Below, one piece after another: positions 8,293-16,675 of a stretch of 62,121 nt of DNA. Origin of the DNA: Clostridiales bacterium (GTDB taxonomy: Bacteria; Bacillota; Clostridia; Oscillospirales; Oscillospiraceae); NCBI GenBank assembly GCA_022787565.1, contig JALFVN010000061.1, positions 1 through 62,121 on the forward strand, written 5' to 3'. How positions within the stretch are numbered: position 1 is the stretch's first letter; every line of letters begins with the position of its first letter. The position numbers were made by a program, and so were the translations under genes. The notes beneath the pieces were generated by a model, which saw only the letters and a program-made list of their open reading frames with translations, did not search any database and had not been told where the DNA came from.

Positions 8293-8772
8293 ATGAAATA
8301 CGAAATGAGACGGGCAAAGCAGCGGCTTTCTCCGGAGGAGAGCCTGGATATTCTGAATAAGGGCAGCTCCGGTGTGCTGGCCCTTTGGGACGGGGAAGAG
8401 CCCTACGCCGTGCCCTTGAGCTATGTTTACCACGGGGGAAAGCTCTATTTTCACTGTGCCAGAGCCGGGCGCAAGCTGGAGTCCATAAAGGTCTGCCCCC
8501 GGGCCTCCTTCTGCGTTGTGGCGGCGGACGATGTGATTCCGGAGAAATATACCACCGCCTACCGCAGCGTGATCGTGTCCGGCCCTCTGCGCATCCTTAC
8601 GGATGAGGCGGAGATGGTCCCGGCCCTGCATCTGCTGGCAGAAAAATACAATCCGGGCCACAGCGAGGACGCGGAAAAAGAAATCTCCGCCGGACTGTCG
8701 CACATGCTCATGCTGGAGCTCCGCGCCGATGAGATCAGCGGCAAGCAGGGGAAAGAGCTATTGAACCAATAA
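8293..8772 (+). CDS. Pyridoxamine 5'-phosphate oxidase family flavoprotein (NimA-like)
   Basis: 159-residue member of the FMN-binding split-barrel family. The N-terminal RRAKQRLSPEESLDIL and the core SSGVLALWDGEEPYAVPLSY and YFHCARAGRKLESIK are characteristic of the Clostridia NimA/PNPOx-like group. Such proteins bind flavin and may reduce small aromatic or nitro compounds; some relatives are annotated as nitroimidazole-resistance factors, but that activity cannot be inferred here. AAAGGAG ribosome site; last gene of the operon, followed by a strong bidirectional terminator. Confidence 0.8.
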   Translation: MKYEMRRAKQRLSPEESLDILNKGSSGVLALWDGEEPYAVPLSYVYHGGKLYFHCARAGRKLESIKVCPRASFCVVAADDVIPEKYTTAYRSVIVSGPLRILTDEAEMVPALHLLAEKYNPGHSEDAEKEISAGLSHMLMLELRADEISGKQGKELLNQ

Positions 8773-8778
8773 AAAACC

Positions 8779-8802
8779 AGCGCCCGGATTTTTCCGGGCG
8801 CT
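8779..8802. terminator. Bidirectional terminator between convergent genes
   Basis: Stem AGCGCCCGG (8779-8787) pairs perfectly with 8794-8802 across a T-rich loop. A run of A precedes and a T-rich stretch follows, so it can serve the PNPOx-like gene on the plus strand and the patatin gene on the minus strand. Confidence 0.8.
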
Positions 8803-8813
8803 GAATCATTTTG

Positions 8814-9893
8814 TCAGGCTTTTCTTTTTTCCGTTTCAGCGAGCAGTTCCCTGTCGGTCAGAATACGCTGGTTATCTATGCCCAGGGCCTCGGCCTCCCG
8901 CTCCAGAACGGCGATGAACAGCTCGTAATAATCCCCGCCGGACACATCCAGACGGCGGGCGATCCGGGGCAGTTCCCGTTCGCACAGGCGGCGGAGATTC
9001 CCGTTTTCATCCGCCCGGTCGATAAGCTGGAGCAGAGCATCCCTGTCGCTCATGCTGCGGTCGATATAGTACCTCTCCCCATACAGACCGTAGAGCACCC
9101 GTTTTGCGTCCAGATAGCCGATGAGCATGTTCCGCCGCGACTGCTCCGCGTCAAAATTCAGCACGCCGCCCAGGTCGGAGTTGGTGCTGATGAGGGTGAT
9201 ATTCACATCCTCGGGGATGCGGAAGCGCCGCTCGATCCCGTGGCCGGGGATGCGCACGGCAATAATGTCCTTATATCCGTTTTCCACCAGCACATGCAGG
9301 GGCAGCGTGTCCACAAAGCCGCCGTCGGCGTAATACTTTCCGCCCAGCTTTTCCAGGCGGAAGCTGGGGTGGTAGGCGCTGGCCAGCAGCATATCGCAGA
9401 TCTCGTCCTCGGGCAGGTCGTTTACCTTTATCTCGAGGCTCTTTTTGTCCGTAAGGGAGACGGTGGAGACGAAAAACTCCACATCGGACACTTTGATTTT
9501 CTTCTCATCCACCACCTCGTGGACCCAGGCGCGCAGGGGCGCCACGTCCAGTCCCCGGTTGCGGATGATGTCCAGGGCCTGGGGGATCAGCTCCTGGATA
9601 TCGTGCAGGTCCACCTCGCCGTTCAAGACCTTGTGCAGGTTCTCCTCCTGATCTCCCTCCAGGTCGATCACGTCGGAAAGGCGGATATCCTTCCAGGCCC
9701 TTACGGCCCCCTCCATATCCCGCATGACCATCATGGCGCCGTTGAGCGCGCCCACAGAGGTGCCGGATACGGCGTTATATCTGATCCCGGCCTCCTCCAG
9801 CGCCTGCCAGACGCCCACCTCATAGGCGCCCTTCGCGCCGCCGCCCTCCAGGGCGATGGCATAGGTTTTTGTGTTGTCAAGCTTCAGCTCCAA
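8814..9893 (-). CDS. Patatin-like phospholipase / acyl hydrolase
   Basis: Cytoplasmic serine hydrolase of 359 residues with a patatin domain at the N-terminus: oxyanion loop EGGGAKGAYEVG (17-28), nucleophile elbow GTSVG with Ser46, and the catalytic Asp190 in YADGGF. The Ser-Asp dyad is therefore complete. The remaining ~130 residues, likely a C-terminal helical extension, were not assigned. There is no signal peptide. The start is a TTG at 9893 placed 6 bases after GGAGG. The upstream azlD stop is close (9909), so it may be the last gene of an azlC-azlD operon. The lipid substrate is unknown. Confidence 0.87.
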   Translation of the reverse strand: MELKLDNTKTYAIALEGGGAKGAYEVGVWQALEEAGIRYNAVSGTSVGALNGAMMVMRDMEGAVRAWKDIRLSDVIDLEGDQEENLHKVLNGEVDLHDIQELIPQALDIIRNRGLDVAPLRAWVHEVVDEKKIKVSDVEFFVSTVSLTDKKSLEIKVNDLPEDEICDMLLASAYHPSFRLEKLGGKYYADGGFVDTLPLHVLVENGYKDIIAVRIPGHGIERRFRIPEDVNITLISTNSDLGGVLNFDAEQSRRNMLIGYLDAKRVLYGLYGERYYIDRSMSDRDALLQLIDRADENGNLRRLCERELPRIARRLDVSGGDYYELFIAVLEREAEALGIDNQRILTDRELLAETEKRKA

Positions 9894-9908
9894 GCTGTTC
9901 CTCCTTTC

Positions 9909-10229
9909 TCAGAACACAAACTGTACCAGCAGCATATAGCAAACCGTCCCGCTGATAATACTCAGCAGGGTATTTCTCTTCCAGACATGGGCCAGCACTA
10001 CCACGGCGCAGGCGATCAGCTCCGGCAGATAATTGGCCGTGGCAGTAAAGGATATGCCTCTCAGGCAGTAGATTACCAGCATACCCATGATAGCATAGGG
10101 CAATACTTTTCCCAGATAGACAATATAAGGCGGGGTCTCCCGCTTTCCACTGAATACGAGGAAGGGCAGAAAACGCAGCATCAGCGTCACCGCCCCCGCC
10201 ACGGCGATGATCAGCGCGGCATGGGTCAC
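9909..10229 (-). CDS. azlD: AzlD-family branched-chain amino acid export subunit
   Basis: Small membrane protein of 106 residues with four hydrophobic segments, typical of AzlD (AAL...VTLMLRFLPFLVF, YIVYLGKVLPYAIMGMLV). It forms a transporter with AzlC. The start is a GTG at 10229 that overlaps the azlC stop in the pattern GTGA; a longer upstream extension of the frame lies inside azlC and is not real. Export of branched-chain amino acids is the family function, and specificity is inferred. Confidence 0.85.
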   Translation of the reverse strand: MTHAALIIAVAGAVTLMLRFLPFLVFSGKRETPPYIVYLGKVLPYAIMGMLVIYCLRGISFTATANYLPELIACAVVVLAHVWKRNTLLSIISGTVCYMLLVQFVF

Positions 10230-10921
10230 AGTACCGCCTCCTCTCTCTTCCGCATCAGGGTCAGGGCCAGGGTGATGGCCACCATGGAGGGGATCAGAAA
10301 GCTTCCGCTGCCGAAGATCACAAGGCAGAGCACCGTGGCGGCCAAGCCTACCAAAGCTGCGGCGTGGTCCTTTGTGCTGAGCCACTGCTCCACAAACACC
10401 GTGACAAACAGGGCCGTCAGAGCAAAATCCATGCCCTCGGTGTTGAATTCAATGACCGCACCCAGCAGAGAGCCCAGCACGCTGCCCAGCACCCAGTAAA
10501 ACTGGTCCAGTGCAGTGACGAGAAGGCAGAATTTGTTCCGCTCCCCCTCCTCCATGTCCATGTCCACACAGACCAGGGAGTAGGTCTCGTCGGACAGGGC
10601 GTAGATCATATAGGGCTTGGCCTTGCCCGCGTTTTTATATTTATCCACCATGGATATGCCGTAAAACAGGTGCCTTGCGTTGACCATCAGGGTGGTAAGG
10701 GCGGTGGTCAGCAGTCCCGCACCGCCGCAGATCAGGTCGATGGCCAGATACTGCATGGAGCCGGCGTAGATCACGGTGCTCATGGCAAAGGCCCAGATCG
10801 CCCCGTAGCCCTTGGATCTCAGAATAATGCCAAAGCCCATACCCAGCACCAGATAGCCCGCCATAATGGGCAGCGTGGCGGTAAAGGCTTTTTTGCGTAT
10901 GCTTTTGTTTTCCGCTTTCAC
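10226..10921 (-). CDS. azlC: AzlC-family branched-chain amino acid export permease
   Basis: Membrane protein of 231 residues with several hydrophobic segments and the AzlC signature region VNARHLFYGISMVDKYK and YALSDETYSLV. It pairs with the AzlD subunit encoded immediately downstream (overlapping stop and start). The start overlaps the hydrolase stop by four bases (ATGA), so hydrolase, azlC, azlD and probably the patatin gene form one minus-strand operon. Confidence 0.88.
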   Translation of the reverse strand: MKAENKSIRKKAFTATLPIMAGYLVLGMGFGIILRSKGYGAIWAFAMSTVIYAGSMQYLAIDLICGGAGLLTTALTTLMVNARHLFYGISMVDKYKNAGKAKPYMIYALSDETYSLVCVDMDMEEGERNKFCLLVTALDQFYWVLGSVLGSLLGAVIEFNTEGMDFALTALFVTVFVEQWLSTKDHAAALVGLAATVLCLVIFGSGSFLIPSMVAITLALTLMRKREEAVL

Positions 10922-11616
10922 TTTTCTTTCCTGCTCCGTCTGTTCAGAAAATCTTCCACCGCGGCGTTGAACTTTGCAGGTCTTTTCGCCGCGATAAAAT
11001 GATCGCCCTCGATGATCCTCAGCTCCGCGTCAGGAAGCAGGGCAGCGATCCTGCGTGTGTGGGCGTCTCTGATCATATCCTTTGTGCCCGCCATCACCAG
11101 GGTGGGCACAGTGATTTTTTTCAGTTCCTCCTCGGGAATATTGGGGTCGTTGACCATCAGGTTCATCATTTCGGCCTTTCGCCGGGCTTCTTCGCTCTTT
11201 TTCGCCGCGCGGCAGGCCATGCGCCAGCCCAGCTCGATGGGGATCTGCTCGCTGGGCCTGACACCCCGGGTATTCAGGTTCGCCCCGTCCACGATCAGCC
11301 GGTCCACCCGCTCTGTATAGCGGATGGCAAAGACCAGGGCAATATTTCCCCCGTCGGAAAAGCCCAGGATGTCCGCCTTTTCGATACCGCGTTCATCCAT
11401 AAAGTCCCGCAGGTCGTCGGCAAACTGGCGGATACTGAAGGGGGCCTCGCCTCTGGGCGAGCGTCCGTGGCCTCTGGTGTCCAGAGCGATCACCCGGTAC
11501 TGTTTGGAAAAATAGTCGATCTGATTGACAAAATATTCTCCGCTCTCTCCGTTGCCGTGGAGCAGGATCAGGGGCTTCCCGCAGCCTTTTTCCGTATAAT
11601 AAAGTTGAATGTCCAT
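10918..11616 (-). CDS. Alpha/beta hydrolase
   Basis: 232-residue alpha/beta-hydrolase fold enzyme with a complete triad: Ser87 in GFSDGG, Asp180 in AGTKDMIRD and His206 in EGDHFIAA. The oxyanion-hole motif LLHGNGESG is at 18-26. The substrate is unknown; close families include esterases and C-C bond hydrolases. AGGTGA ribosome site upstream of the ATG. First gene of the hydrolase-azlC-azlD unit, divergent from the radical SAM gene. Confidence 0.85.
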   Translation of the reverse strand: MDIQLYYTEKGCGKPLILLHGNGESGEYFVNQIDYFSKQYRVIALDTRGHGRSPRGEAPFSIRQFADDLRDFMDERGIEKADILGFSDGGNIALVFAIRYTERVDRLIVDGANLNTRGVRPSEQIPIELGWRMACRAAKKSEEARRKAEMMNLMVNDPNIPEEELKKITVPTLVMAGTKDMIRDAHTRRIAALLPDAELRIIEGDHFIAAKRPAKFNAAVEDFLNRRSRKEK

Positions 11617-11654
11617 TTAATCACCTGCCTGGAGAATAAGTATAACATAAAATC

Positions 11655-11683
11655 TTTTCAATGCAAATACCCCGTGATATAAT
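11655..11683 (+). promoter_or_regulatory. Promoter of the radical SAM gene
   Basis: TTTTCA (11655-11660), 17-base spacer, TATAAT (11678-11683). The expected start near 11690 lies downstream of an in-frame ATG at 11661 and therefore supports translation starting at 11703 or 11706. Confidence 0.6.
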
Positions 11684-11702
11684 GGGTTCAAAGGCGGGTG
11701 AG

Positions 11703-12569
11703 ATGATGCACTGTATTCAGGCCAAGGGAATACTGTCGGCAAGCAACGGGATGAATCTGTACAGGGGCTGTCAGCACGGCTGTATCTACTGCGATTCCCG
11801 GAGCCTTTGCTACAACATGCCCCACGCCTTTGAGGATATCGAGGTGAAGGAAAACGGCCCCGCGCTTCTGGAACAGGCGCTGAAAGGCAAACGGAAGCGC
11901 TGCATGATCGGCACCGGCTCCATGTCTGACCCCTATATGCCGCTGGAGGAGGAGCTGGGCTACACCCGCCGGGCGCTGGCGCTGTCTTACCGCTACGGCT
12001 TCGGTTTTACCCTCATCACCAAATCCGCCCGGGTTCTGCGGGATCTGGACCTGCTGAAAAAGATCAACGACAGCACCAAGTGCGTGGTACAGATGACTCT
12101 CACCACCTTTGACGAGACCCTGTGCCGGAAGCTGGAGCCCAATGTGAGTACCACGGCGGAGCGTTTTCTGGCCCTGGAAGTGCTCCGGGACGCGGGGATC
12201 CCTACGGTGGTCTGGCTCTGCCCCATCCTGCCATGGATCAACGACACGGAGGATAACCTCCGGGGCATTCTGGACTACTGCGTCCGGGCCGGAGTGAAGG
12301 GCGTGATCAACTTCGGCATGGGGCTGACCCTGCGGGAGGGGAACCGGGAGTATTTCTACCGGCAGCTGGACCGGCTCTTCCCCGGCCTGAAGGCCCGCTA
12401 TATCCAAACTTACGGGAATGCCTACGAGCTGGAAAGCTCCAACAGTCCAAAGCTGACGCGCCTGTTTCACCGCGTCTGCGAAGAAGAGGGCATCATGCAC
12501 GATAACGACAAGATTTTTGCCTATCTGAACCAATTCGAGGATAAACAGGAGCAGCTGAGCCTGTTTTAA
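11703..12569 (+). CDS. Radical SAM protein (SplB/Rv2578c-like)
   Basis: Radical SAM enzyme of 288 residues with the 4Fe-4S motif written as C-x3-C-x2-C at Cys23, Cys27 and Cys30 (GCQHGCIYC). Further family features are SMSDPYMPLE, GFTLITKSARVLRDLD and VWLCPILPWINDT, typical of the SplB-related group. The substrate is not known. It lacks the three extra cysteine-cluster motifs of an anaerobic sulfatase maturase, so it should not be taken as the partner of the sulfatases further on. Start at 11703 or 11706 is chosen because the predicted promoter excludes the longer frame. It is monocistronic. Confidence 0.82.
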   Translation: MMHCIQAKGILSASNGMNLYRGCQHGCIYCDSRSLCYNMPHAFEDIEVKENGPALLEQALKGKRKRCMIGTGSMSDPYMPLEEELGYTRRALALSYRYGFGFTLITKSARVLRDLDLLKKINDSTKCVVQMTLTTFDETLCRKLEPNVSTTAERFLALEVLRDAGIPTVVWLCPILPWINDTEDNLRGILDYCVRAGVKGVINFGMGLTLREGNREYFYRQLDRLFPGLKARYIQTYGNAYELESSNSPKLTRLFHRVCEEEGIMHDNDKIFAYLNQFEDKQEQLSLF

Positions 12570-12578
12570 TAAAAAACG

Positions 12579-12919
12579 CTGTCATCCTGAGGTACAACGC
12601 GACGAAGGGTCCTGTGAATGAGCTGCTGAACAGCTCCTCACGGGATCCTTCGCTGCGCTCAGGATGACAGCAAAAGTTTGGTGTCTTGTCTTTAAAATCG
12701 CCTGTCATTCTGAGGAGCGTATGCGACGAAGAATCCCGTAAATGAGATGCTGAACAGCTCCTCACGGGATCCTTCGCTGCGCTCAGGATGACAGCAAAAG
12801 TTTGCTGCCTTGTCTCTAAAAATCACCTGTCATTCTGAGGAGCGTATGCGACGAAGAATCCCGTAAATGAACTGCTGAACAGCTCCTCACGGGATCCTTC
12901 GCTGTGCTCAGGATGACAG
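12579..12919. repeat. Three tandem copies of a long palindromic (REP-like) element
   Basis: Three units at 12579-12670, 12702-12794 and 12827-12919, period 123-125 bases. Each begins CTGTCATYCTGAG and ends CTCAGGATGACAG, so each can fold into a ~90-base hairpin; the inner part carries GCGACGAAG and the complement-like CACGGGATCCTTCGC. A linker CAAAAGTTTGSTG follows each copy. Related single copies sit at 38807-38895, 44787-44880 and, truncated, 60531-60550. This array fills the whole stretch between the radical SAM stop and the isocitrate dehydrogenase stop and could act as a terminator for both. It is not a CRISPR: the spacers are alike and the units are palindromic. Confidence 0.9.
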
Positions 12920-12940
12920 CAAAAGTTTGGTGTCTTTTCT

Positions 12941-14080
12941 TTACAGCTTTTCCAGCAGATAATCGGTAAATTCCCTGCAGGTGGCGCCGTCCCGGTGGCC
13001 GGTGACCACGACCCGCTTTTCCGTCTCCGTACATTCTCTCATGGCGGCGGAGAGCCGGTCCGCCTTTTCTGCCAGAGCGATGTGCCGCAGCAGCATTTCT
13101 GCGGCCTTGAAGATGCTGGCGGGGTTTGCGTAATCCCCCTCGCCGTTTTCGATCTTCCGGGGTGCGGAGCCGTGGATGGCCTCGAACATGGCGTAGCTGT
13201 CGCCGATGTTGGCGCTTCCGGCGGTGCCTACGCCGCCCTGAATCTGGGCCGCCTCGTCGGTGATGATGTCGCCGTAAAGGTTGGGCAGCAGAAAGACCTG
13301 AAACTGGCTTCTGATCCGCTCATTGACCAGATTGGCGGTCATGATGTCGATATACCAGTCCTCCGCCTGGATCTCCGGGTAATCCTCCGCCACCTCGTGG
13401 CAGATGCGGGAGAACATGCCGTCGGTCTTTTTCATGATGTTGGCCTTAGTGACGACGGAGACGCTTGTTTTCCCGTTGGCCCGGGCGTAATCAAAGGCAG
13501 CGCGGGCGATGCGCCGGGTGCCGGCATCGGTGGTCACCTTGAAATCCATGGTCAGCTTGCCGGGCAGCTCTATGCCCCGGCTGCCCAGGGCGTATTCCCC
13601 TTCCGTATTTTCCCGGAAAAAGGTCCAGTCTATCCCCTCCTCCGGCATACACACCGGGCGCACGTTGGCGTAAAGATCCAGCTCCCGGCGCAAGGTCACG
13701 TTTGCGCTCTCCATGCTGCCGCCCTTGGGGGTGGTAGTGGGGCCTTTCAGCAGAACGTCGCAGGCCTTGATCTGCGCCAGCACATCCTCCGGCACCGCCT
13801 TGCCCTGGGCAAGGCGGTTTTCGATGGTCAGGCCGTCGATCCGGCGCAGCTCCACCCGGCCGCTCTCCAGTTCCTCCTTCAGCAGCTTTTCCAGCACCCG
13901 AAGGGCCTGAGCCATAATGATGGGGCCGATGCCGTCGCCGCCGATCACGCCGATCACGGTTTTTCCCGCCGTTGTATAATCCTTGGCCGGAGCGTTTTTC
14001 TCCATGCGTTCCTGCCGTGCCGCCTGCTGGCACAGCAGTTCACGAAACTGTTCTACCGCCGCATTGATATATTCATCCAT
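12941..14080 (-). CDS. Isocitrate/isopropylmalate dehydrogenase family, probably NAD-dependent isocitrate dehydrogenase
   Basis: 379-residue beta-decarboxylating dehydrogenase. Seen: IGVIGGDGIGPIIMAQALRV near residue 43, RRELDLYANVRPV, the tyrosine-bearing substrate loop TEGEYALGSRGIE, and the metal and cofactor region LYGDIITDEAAQIQGG and EAIHGSAPRK. Isopropylmalate and isocitrate dehydrogenases share these features. The operon with aconitase and (Re)-citrate synthase makes isocitrate oxidation to 2-oxoglutarate the likely reaction, and an isocitrate-binding serine/threonine pattern would need alignment. The start overlaps the aconitase stop by one base (TAATG). It is the last gene of the operon; the palindromic repeat array follows. 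Confidence 0.83.
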   Translation of the reverse strand: MDEYINAAVEQFRELLCQQAARQERMEKNAPAKDYTTAGKTVIGVIGGDGIGPIIMAQALRVLEKLLKEELESGRVELRRIDGLTIENRLAQGKAVPEDVLAQIKACDVLLKGPTTTPKGGSMESANVTLRRELDLYANVRPVCMPEEGIDWTFFRENTEGEYALGSRGIELPGKLTMDFKVTTDAGTRRIARAAFDYARANGKTSVSVVTKANIMKKTDGMFSRICHEVAEDYPEIQAEDWYIDIMTANLVNERIRSQFQVFLLPNLYGDIITDEAAQIQGGVGTAGSANIGDSYAMFEAIHGSAPRKIENGEGDYANPASIFKAAEMLLRHIALAEKADRLSAAMRECTETEKRVVVTGHRDGATCREFTDYLLEKL

Positions 14081-16002
14081 TACTGATTTCCTTCTTTCGT
14101 ATAATTGAGCAGTCCGCCTGCCCGGAGAATGGCCCGCTGCCGGGGGGAGAAGGCGCAGCAGAGCTCCATGCGCCGCTCTCCTGCGGTGAGGTACACAGTG
14201 CCGCTTTCCAGCCCCGCGTCAATGCCGGAAAGCGCCAGCATATCGCCCTGCTTCAGCGTGTCGTAATCCGCCGGGTCTTTGAAGGTCAGAGGCAGAATAC
14301 CCGCGTTTACCAGATTTGCCGCGTGGATGCGGGCAAAGCTCTTGGCCACCACCGCACGGACTCCCAGATACAGGGGCACCAGCGCCGCGTGCTCCCGGGA
14401 GGAGCCCTGGCCGTAGTTTGCGCCGCCGACGATAATGCTCTGTCCCGCCGCTTTGGCCCGCTCCGGGAAGCTGCTGTCACACACGCCGAAGCAGAATTCC
14501 GACAGCTTGGGGATATTGGACCGGTAGGGCAAAATTTTTGCTCCGGCGGGCATGATGTGGTCGGTGGTGATGTTGTCGCCCAGCTTCAGGGTCAGTTCCG
14601 CGCTGATGCTGTCCCCCAAGGGCCTGCCCTGGGGCAGCTCTTTGATATTGGGGCCCCGCAGGACCTGAACCGCCGAAGCCTCTTCCGGCGCTGCCGGGGG
14701 AAGCACGGCGCTGTCGTCGATTTTAAAGCGCTCCGGCAGGCTGACCTCAATCCGGTCAAGGCCCAGAGTCCTGGGGTCGGTGATTTCCCCGGTAAGGGCC
14801 GAGACCACTGCCGTCTCCGGCGAGACCAGATAGACCTTGGCATCCGCCGTGCCGCTGCGGCCCAGGAAGTTGCGGTTGAAGGTCCGCAGGCTGACACCGC
14901 CGGAATTGGGCGAGAAGCCCATGCCGATGCAGGGGCCGCAGGCACACTCCAACAGCCTTGCGCCGCTGGCCAGAATATCGGACAGCGCGCCGCTGTCCGC
15001 AAGCATGGTCAACACCTGTTTTGAGCCGGGGGATACGGAAAGGCTGACGCCCGGGGCGATGGTGCGGCCCTTCAAAAGCTTTGCCGCCTTCAGCATATCC
15101 AGCAGAGAGGAGTTGGTGCAGGAACCGATACAGACCTGATCCACCCTGGTGCCTTTCAGACTGCTGACTTTCACCACATTGTCGGGCATGTGGGGGCAGG
15201 CGATCAGCGGCTCCAGCGCGGACAGATCGATAGGGATCACCCTGTCGTATCTGGCGTCCGGGTCGCTTGCCAGCGGGGTAAAATCACCCTCCCTGCCCTG
15301 AGCTTTCAAAAACTTTCTGGTCTGCTCATCAGAGGGGAAGATGGAGCTGGTGGCTCCAAGCTCCGCGCCCATGTTGGTGATTGTGGCCCGCTCGGGGACG
15401 CTGAGGGTCTTTACGCCCTCTCCTCCCCACTCGATCACATAGCCCACGCCGCCCTTTACGGACAGGATGCGCAGGAGCTCCAGGCTCACGTCCTTGGCGG
15501 TGACAAAGGGCCGGAGTGCGCCCGTAAGCTCTACCTTGATCACCTTGGGCATGGTAATGTAATAGGCGCCGCCGCCCATGGCCACCGCCACATCCAGACC
15601 GCCGGCGCCAAAGGCCAGCATGCCCAGACCGCCGGCGGTGGGGGTATGGCTGTCGGAACCGATCAGGGTCTTTCCCGGCACGCCGAAGCGCTCCAGGTGC
15701 ACCTGATGGCAGATGCCGTTGCCCGGGCGGGAGAACCAGATGCCGTGCTTTTTCGCCACCGTCTGGATATAGCGGTGGTCATCGGCGTTTTCAAAACCGG
15801 ACTGGAGGGTGTTATGGTCGATATAGGCCACGGAGCGCTCAGTTCTCACCCGCTCCAGACCCATGGACTCAAATTCCAGATAGGCCATGGTGCCGGTGGC
15901 ATCCTGGGTCAGCGTCTGGTCGATCCGCAGGGCGGCCTCCTCGCCGGGGACCATGCTGCCGCCCACCAGGTGGGCAGCGATAATTTTTTCAACGATGTTC
16001 AT
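14080..16002 (-). CDS. Aconitate hydratase
   Basis: Aconitase of about 640 residues converting citrate to isocitrate. The 4Fe-4S ligands are visible: Cys297 in CIGSCTNSS and Cys357/Cys360 in CACGPCIGMG (numbering from the ATG at 16008). Other family motifs are GSDSHTPTAGGLG and, in the swivelling C-terminal domain, GGANYGQGSSREHAALVP with the active-site serine and arginine. ATG at 16002 has the better spacing to AAGG, so it is preferred over 16008. It overlaps isocitrate dehydrogenase by one base and follows the GntR gene closely. Homoaconitase/isopropylmalate isomerase relatives are split into two chains or shorter; the single chain and length favour aconitase. Confidence 0.9.
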   Translation of the reverse strand: MNIVEKIIAAHLVGGSMVPGEEAALRIDQTLTQDATGTMAYLEFESMGLERVRTERSVAYIDHNTLQSGFENADDHRYIQTVAKKHGIWFSRPGNGICHQVHLERFGVPGKTLIGSDSHTPTAGGLGMLAFGAGGLDVAVAMGGGAYYITMPKVIKVELTGALRPFVTAKDVSLELLRILSVKGGVGYVIEWGGEGVKTLSVPERATITNMGAELGATSSIFPSDEQTRKFLKAQGREGDFTPLASDPDARYDRVIPIDLSALEPLIACPHMPDNVVKVSSLKGTRVDQVCIGSCTNSSLLDMLKAAKLLKGRTIAPGVSLSVSPGSKQVLTMLADSGALSDILASGARLLECACGPCIGMGFSPNSGGVSLRTFNRNFLGRSGTADAKVYLVSPETAVVSALTGEITDPRTLGLDRIEVSLPERFKIDDSAVLPPAAPEEASAVQVLRGPNIKELPQGRPLGDSISAELTLKLGDNITTDHIMPAGAKILPYRSNIPKLSEFCFGVCDSSFPERAKAAGQSIIVGGANYGQGSSREHAALVPLYLGVRAVVAKSFARIHAANLVNAGILPLTFKDPADYDTLKQGDMLALSGIDAGLESGTVYLTAGERRMELCCAFSPRQRAILRAGGLLNYTKEGNQ

Positions 16003-16012
16003 TCCCATTGCC

Positions 16013-16675
16013 TTATATCTCCATACTCATAATACTGTCTCTGGCATTTTCCACATGCCGCACCGTCAGCTCCTCGGCCAGCTTTCCGTCCCGGGCTTTC
16101 AGCGCCTCATAGATGGCCACATGCTCCTGCAGGGAGTTGATCGCCCTGCTCTGCTTGCTTACGGAGGCCTTGCGGTACTTGGTCATCTTTTTGTGCATGG
16201 GCTGCAGGGTGTCCCGGTAGGCCTTGCTGCCGCAGCTCACATACAGCAGCTCGTGGAAGCGGGAGTCCAGATTTTTGATGTGGTCGGAGCTGTCTGCCGC
16301 CCCGCTCTGCTGCTTTTCGATGTAATAGCGCTGCAGGTCCAGAATGTCGCCCATCTCTTTCAGCTGCTCTTCGCTGATATTCTCCGCCGCCCGGGCCGCC
16401 GCGCGGCCCTCTATCCTCACGCGGATCTCGTACATATCCAGCATATCCTCCCGGGATATGCCTACCACCACCACGCCCCGTCCGGACTCCTCCAGAATGT
16501 GGTCCTGCTCCAGGCGGCGAATAGCCTCCCGGATGGGCGTGCGGCTGACGCCCATCTCCGTGGACAGGCGCATTTCGCTGAGCACTTCCCCTCTGGGGTA
16601 TTTACCGGTGAGGATCTCCCGCTCAAGCTGTTCGTAGATCTGATCCGCAATGGATATGCTCTTATGCTCTCTCAT
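16013..16675 (-). CDS. GntR-family transcriptional regulator (FadR subfamily, FCD domain)
   Basis: 220-residue regulator: winged helix at about 1-75 (ILTGKYPRGEVLSE, MGVSRTPIREAIRRLEQ) and an all-helical FCD ligand domain after it (DMYEIRVRIEGRAAARAA, LDSRFHELLY), where small organic acids, often with a metal, are bound. It lies inside the operon, its start overlapping the (Re)-citrate synthase stop by one base (TGATG). A perfect 24-bp palindrome with GTATAC at its centre covers the operon's -10 box, which is the kind of site this subfamily uses, so autorepression relieved by an organic acid (perhaps citrate or 2-oxoglutarate) is the natural guess. Confidence 0.87.
   Translation of the reverse strand: MREHKSISIADQIYEQLEREILTGKYPRGEVLSEMRLSTEMGVSRTPIREAIRRLEQDHILEESGRGVVVVGISREDMLDMYEIRVRIEGRAAARAAENISEEQLKEMGDILDLQRYYIEKQQSGAADSSDHIKNLDSRFHELLYVSCGSKAYRDTLQPMHKKMTKYRKASVSKQSRAINSLQEHVAIYEALKARDGKLAEELTVRHVENARDSIMSMEI

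Noticed and set aside
8811-10499. 562-codon plus-strand open frame over patatin and azlD/azlC
   Set aside because: Shadow of three well-supported minus-strand genes; it runs across their boundaries and has no domain.
11703-12569. Radical SAM protein as the sulfatase maturase (anSME)
   Set aside because: Only the CxxxCxxC cluster is present; the extra cysteine motifs of anSME are missing and the sequence fits the SplB/Rv2578c-like group.
12579-12919. Possible CRISPR array
   Set aside because: Units are long palindromes of ~92 bases with near-identical linkers, not short repeats with unique spacers; related copies are dispersed singly.
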